Shown here one piece after another: positions 60,476 through 63,568 of a stretch of DNA of 63,568 nt. Both the position numbers and the translations under genes were made by a program. Origin of the DNA: Chloroflexota bacterium (GTDB lineage Bacteria; Chloroflexota; Dehalococcoidia; Lucifugimonadales; UBA3495); NCBI GenBank assembly GCA_028873965.1, contig JAPPMU010000036.1, positions 1 to 63,568 on the forward strand. The letters run 5' to 3'. Within the stretch, counting starts at the first letter, position 1, and each line of letters begins with the position of its first letter. The notes under the pieces were generated by a model. That model searched no databases. It was not told the DNA's origin and saw only the letters and a list, made by a program, of their open reading frames with translations.

Positions 60476-60736
60476 ATGACTCAATCAACTGTGAATCATC
60501 AGCAGAACGAGCCCGTCGTGAAGTATTACCCGGACACCGAAACGCTCTACGTTACCAACGGCAAACCGTTGGGAGAAGGCGACAACGTCGCCAAAGACGT
60601 GGTGGTTTTCTACGACCAGGAAAACGAGTGCGAAGTGGTTGGGCTGTACATCGAATGCGCTGAGCTGGTGCTCAAGCCTTTCGTGGATGCAGTCCTGGCT
60701 AAATATGGGGTGTCAAAGGTTGGTACAAGTGGATAA
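60476..60736 (+). CDS. DUF2283 protein
   Basis: An 86-aa protein. VVKYYPDTETLYVTNGKPLG and VVFYDQENECEVVGLYIECA are typical of DUF2283, small proteins of unknown function that are often found near toxin-antitoxin genes. It overlaps the next gene's GTG by 8 nt. ATG at 60476 is taken. Confidence 0.78.
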   Translation: MTQSTVNHQQNEPVVKYYPDTETLYVTNGKPLGEGDNVAKDVVVFYDQENECEVVGLYIECAELVLKPFVDAVLAKYGVSKVGTSG

Positions 60737-61523
60737 CTCGCGAGAGTTCGATTCAGCAACCGGAGTATCCGTCGAACAACAGGACGGCATCGCCACCCTG
60801 TCCATACACGGTCGCACTCACCTGAACCTGCTGGGGCCGGGGGTGTTCCGGGACCTGCGGGACCGCGTTGAGGAGTGCGGCAGCGATCCGAACGTGCGGG
60901 CCATCATCCTGCGCGGGGCCGGGGAGCGGGCGTTCTCCGCCGGCGTGGACCTGCGCGAGATGAAGGACCTGAACCCGCTGACGGCGGAGCGGTTCATCCG
61001 CAGCCTTCACCGGGCGGCACGCATCCTGCTGGACGTACCCGTGCCCGTGGTGGCCGCGATACAGGGGCCGTGCCTGGGCGGCGCGCTGGAGCTGGCGCTG
61101 GCCGCCGACATCCGCATCGCGTCCGCCGACGCAATCTTCGGGCTGCCAGAGGTGCGAGTGGGTCTGCCCTCGGTGATCGAGGCGTCGCTGCTGCCGCCGA
61201 CGGTGGGCCTGGGCCGGGCGCGAAAGATGCTGCTCACCGGCGAGATCATCGACGCCGGGGAAGCGCATCGTATCGGCCTGGTCGACGAGGTGGTTGAGCA
61301 CGACGCAGTCCACGAAAGGGCGATGGCAGTGGCCCGGGAGTTCCTGGGGATGGCCCGGCCCGTGCTGGCATCGCAGAAGGACATCGTGGCCAGGTGGCTG
61401 GAGCTGGGCGAGGCGGAGTCGGCGGAGTACACCATCAATGCCTTTGCCCTGGGGTTCGCCGCGCCGTACCCTCACGAGGCGATGACCGCGTTCCTGGAAA
61501 AGCGGCCGCCCCGTTTCGACTGA
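60729..61523 (+). CDS. Enoyl-CoA hydratase/isomerase family protein
   Basis: A 264-aa crotonase-fold protein. The oxyanion hole residues are in GERAFSAGVDLREMKDL and AIQGPCLGGALELALAADIR; a possible catalytic Glu is in GLPEVRVGLPSV. The GTG at 60729 (VDNSREFDSATG) is chosen; an in-frame ATG at 60705 also exists and overlaps DUF2283 more. It may act in fatty acid or aromatic breakdown. Substrate unknown. Confidence 0.85.
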   Translation: MDNSREFDSATGVSVEQQDGIATLSIHGRTHLNLLGPGVFRDLRDRVEECGSDPNVRAIILRGAGERAFSAGVDLREMKDLNPLTAERFIRSLHRAARILLDVPVPVVAAIQGPCLGGALELALAADIRIASADAIFGLPEVRVGLPSVIEASLLPPTVGLGRARKMLLTGEIIDAGEAHRIGLVDEVVEHDAVHERAMAVAREFLGMARPVLASQKDIVARWLELGEAESAEYTINAFALGFAAPYPHEAMTAFLEKRPPRFD

Positions 61524-61557
61524 GAGGATCAAGTTACGAGTTGCCACCACAACCAAG

Positions 61558-61651
61558 GTGTCATTGCGAGCGCAGCGCGGCAATCTCGTCATGGTAACGG
61601 AGTTGCTACAAGATCGAGATCGCCGCGTCGCTGCGCTCCTCGCGATGACAG
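61558..61651. repeat. MITE-C-like inner palindrome
   Basis: The inner arms gtgtcattgcgagcgcagcg and ctgcgctcctcgcgatgac are present, but the terminal cgtaccca motif is not evident. It is probably a decayed MITE-C. Confidence 0.6.
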
Positions 61652-61685
61652 GCTGGACGGGCAACAAACTGGAGGGGTACACCCA

Positions 61686-62327
61686 ATGACGGAATCCACC
61701 GATCTGTTTCACATCATGCACACCACCCGGGCAATGCGGCGGCTCAAGCCGGACCCGGTCCCCGACGAGCTGATACATCGCATACTGCAGGCTGGTCAGT
61801 GGGCCGCCAACGGCGGGGCCAACCAGCGCTGGCGGTTCCTGGTGGTCAAGGACCGCAGCATCAAGGAGCAGGTGCAGAAGTGGTACCAGAAGGCGTTCGA
61901 CGAGGTGGTCGGCCCGCGCTACCGGGGCAGCGAGCCGCCTCCCGGCTCCAGCCCGGGGCGGTATCGCCGGCAGCACGACGCGGTGGAGTACCTGACCGAG
62001 CACTACCACGAGGCGCCGGTATGGATCGTAGCCTGCCAGGACGACGGAGCGGAGCCGCCGTCGCGCTCGGCCGGCGCGTCCATCTACCCCGCAGTGCAGA
62101 ACATGCTGCTAGCGATCCGAGCGCTGGGCCTCGGCTCAACTCTGACCAGCCGGCACCTGCGCCACGAGAAGGAGGTGGAGGAGATCCTGGGCCTGCCGCC
62201 AGGGGTGCACTCCTACGCCATCCTGCCCATCGGCTACCCCATGGGCAACTTCGGGCCGGTGCGCCGGGGGCCGCTGTCCGACGTGGTGTATCTGGACAAG
62301 TGGGGCGAGAAATACCTGGAGGAATAG
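61686..62327 (+). CDS. Nitroreductase-family protein
   Basis: A 213-aa FMN-binding protein. The opening MHTTRAMRRLKPDPVPDELI with the HxxRAMRRF-like flavin motif, AGQWAANGGANQRWRFLVV and the C-terminal GLPPGVHSYAILPIGYPMGN fit the family. It probably reduces nitro-, quinone or iodinated compounds; the target is unknown. It may be cotranscribed with the next gene 62 nt away. Confidence 0.88.
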   Translation: MTESTDLFHIMHTTRAMRRLKPDPVPDELIHRILQAGQWAANGGANQRWRFLVVKDRSIKEQVQKWYQKAFDEVVGPRYRGSEPPPGSSPGRYRRQHDAVEYLTEHYHEAPVWIVACQDDGAEPPSRSAGASIYPAVQNMLLAIRALGLGSTLTSRHLRHEKEVEEILGLPPGVHSYAILPIGYPMGNFGPVRRGPLSDVVYLDKWGEKYLEE

Positions 62328-62389
62328 ATCCGTTGGCGTCTCGGCGCGTACACCAGGCATAACGGTCATCGGTTCAGGAGGGAAAACCA

Positions 62390-63502
62390 ATGGCGGAAAC
62401 GTATCGCGCTGACCATGTGGGGAGCCTGCTGCGACCGGACTCGGTGCACGAGGCGCGACGAGCCTTCCAGGAGGGCCGGCTGGCCGCGGACGAGTTGCGC
62501 GCCGTGGAGGATGCGGCCATTCTCGATGCGATCGAGCGGCAGCGGGCCGCCGGCGTCGCCGTTTTCACCGACGGCGAGTTTCGCCGCACCGGGTTCCAGA
62601 ACGATCTGATCGAGGCGGTGGACGGCTTCGTCATGCCGGAGCGGCCGGCCGTGGTGCGAGTCTGGCAGGGACCGGGCGGCGAACCTACCGAGCAGGGCAC
62701 GCGGCAGGTGGTGGGCGCGAAGCTGCGACAGGTGCGCGGCCTCACCGACAACCAGTGGGGGTTCGTGCAGGAGCACGCGCCGGGACCGGTGAAGATGACG
62801 CTGCCCAGCCCCAGCCAGTTTCCGGCCATCAGCTACCAGCCCGGAGTGTCGGATCAATTCTATCCCACCCGCTCGGACCTGCTGTGGGAAATCGCCGGGT
62901 TCATCAAGGCGGAGATCGCCGCGCTGCTGGATGCCGGTGTCGACTATATCCAGATCGACGCGCCGCGCTACAGCTACTACGTGGACCCGCGCTGGCGCGA
63001 GCACCTGCGGGAACTGGGCGAGGACCCGGATGCCATGTTCGAGGAAGCGGTGAACGCGGACAACTTCTGCCTGGAAGGGGCGCAGCGGCCCGGGGCGACG
63101 ATCGCCATGCACATCTGCCGGGGCAACAACCAGAGCAAGTGGTACGCCGAGGGCGGCTACGAGGCCATCGCCGAGCGGCTGTTCGGCTCCCTGGCGGTGG
63201 ACCGGTTCCTGCTGGAGTACGACACGGAGCGCGCCGGCACCTTCGAGCCGCTGCGCTTCATGCCCGACGACAAGATGGTCGTGCTGGGCCTGGTCAGCAG
63301 CAAGGAGGCAACGGTGGAGTCGCGGGACTACCTGCTGCAGCGCATCGAGGAGGCCAGCGGATACGTGCCGGTAGAGCGCCTGGCCCTGAGCCCGCAGTGC
63401 GGGTTCGCGTCAACGGCGGCGGGCAACCTGCTCACCGAGGACGACCAGTGGCGCAAACTGGAGCTGGTGGCCGAGGTGGCGCGGGAGGTTTGGGGCGGTT
63501 GA
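62390..63502 (+). CDS. MetE C-terminal-like (cobalamin-independent methionine synthase family) protein
   Basis: A 370-aa single-domain protein. The start YRADHVGSLLRPDSVHEARR and TDGEFRRTGFQNDL, then DYIQIDAPRYSYY, are typical. Zn ligands seem to be His and Cys in AMHICRGNNQSKW, and a later Cys in LALSPQCGFAST. It lacks the N-terminal half of MetE, so it might use another methyl donor or thiol acceptor. A GGAGG site precedes the ATG. Confidence 0.88.
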   Translation: MAETYRADHVGSLLRPDSVHEARRAFQEGRLAADELRAVEDAAILDAIERQRAAGVAVFTDGEFRRTGFQNDLIEAVDGFVMPERPAVVRVWQGPGGEPTEQGTRQVVGAKLRQVRGLTDNQWGFVQEHAPGPVKMTLPSPSQFPAISYQPGVSDQFYPTRSDLLWEIAGFIKAEIAALLDAGVDYIQIDAPRYSYYVDPRWREHLRELGEDPDAMFEEAVNADNFCLEGAQRPGATIAMHICRGNNQSKWYAEGGYEAIAERLFGSLAVDRFLLEYDTERAGTFEPLRFMPDDKMVVLGLVSSKEATVESRDYLLQRIEEASGYVPVERLALSPQCGFASTAAGNLLTEDDQWRKLELVAEVAREVWGG

Positions 63503-63568
63503 CGAGGGTCCTAAGAACCCCTAACAGAAAGGGTTCAAGCGCCGGAAGCAGATGATTGAACAGCCGAG

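Overview
The window looks like a chromosomal segment of a high-GC free-living bacterium, most likely a Chloroflexota member related to the SAR202 / Dehalococcoidia group. That placement is inference from gene content: two luciferase-like flavin monooxygenases, an enolase-superfamily enzyme, a DUF2298 (Chlor_Arch_YYY-type) polytopic membrane protein, Uma2 and DinB-family proteins, several MFS carriers and a cobalamin-independent methionine-synthase-like protein. No rRNA, tRNA, CRISPR array, phage module or transposase gene was seen.

Layout. 1-2.8 kb: repeat-rich edge and an MFS gene. 2.9-7.2 kb: housekeeping block tyrA, aroA, a small membrane protein, gmk, lipA. 7.2-15.6 kb: a broken HigB/HigA pair, flavin monooxygenases, aldo/keto reductase, an OLD-like ATPase, a Gfo/Idh protein and two Uma2 genes. 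15.9-19.7 kb: a YhdJ-type restriction-modification pair and fragments of a thiamine-diphosphate enzyme. 20-26.7 kb: amidase, DUF433/DUF5615 toxin-antitoxin pair, ftsY, DUF2298 protein. 27-34.9 kb: twin small membrane proteins, a hydrolase-methyltransferase fusion, an exonuclease-TerB-BRCT fusion facing ligA, dtd, a FmdB zinc ribbon and rpsU. 35-45.5 kb: two export-type ABC ATPases, arsM, enolase-family enzyme, NIPSNAP, PPOX, GNAT, Uma2, a second restriction-modification pair (Dam-like methylase plus HNH nuclease) and a tandem-domain protein of unknown family. 45.9-54 kb: NYN nuclease, DinB, membrane proteins, two sister MFS genes separated by a RelE/ParE-type toxin-antitoxin pair, and a sensor-like ABC solute-binding protein with a premature stop. 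54.5-63.5 kb: asparaginase, a RusA / PD-(D/E)XK-HEPN cassette, cyclophilin, MFS, alpha/beta hydrolase, enoyl-CoA hydratase, nitroreductase and MetE-like protein.

The most striking non-coding feature is a set of short non-autonomous repeats. At least five element types with different terminal inverted repeats carry the same internal pair of inward-facing GAAA-loop hairpins. Two of these types recur at constant length (165 bp three times, 174 bp three times). A further element without that core has a perfect 13-bp flanking duplication. The 165-bp type is fused to this further element at the same junction in all three copies.

The best candidate for an undescribed system is the three-gene cassette at 55506-56742: a 42-aa ORF, a RusA-like resolvase, and a protein joining a PD-(D/E)XK nuclease to an HEPN domain, with tightly spaced or overlapping junctions. 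Accessory genes (OLD-like ATPase, both restriction-modification pairs, exonuclease and the 3' half of ligA) look lower in GC by eye than the housekeeping genes, which suggests transfer.
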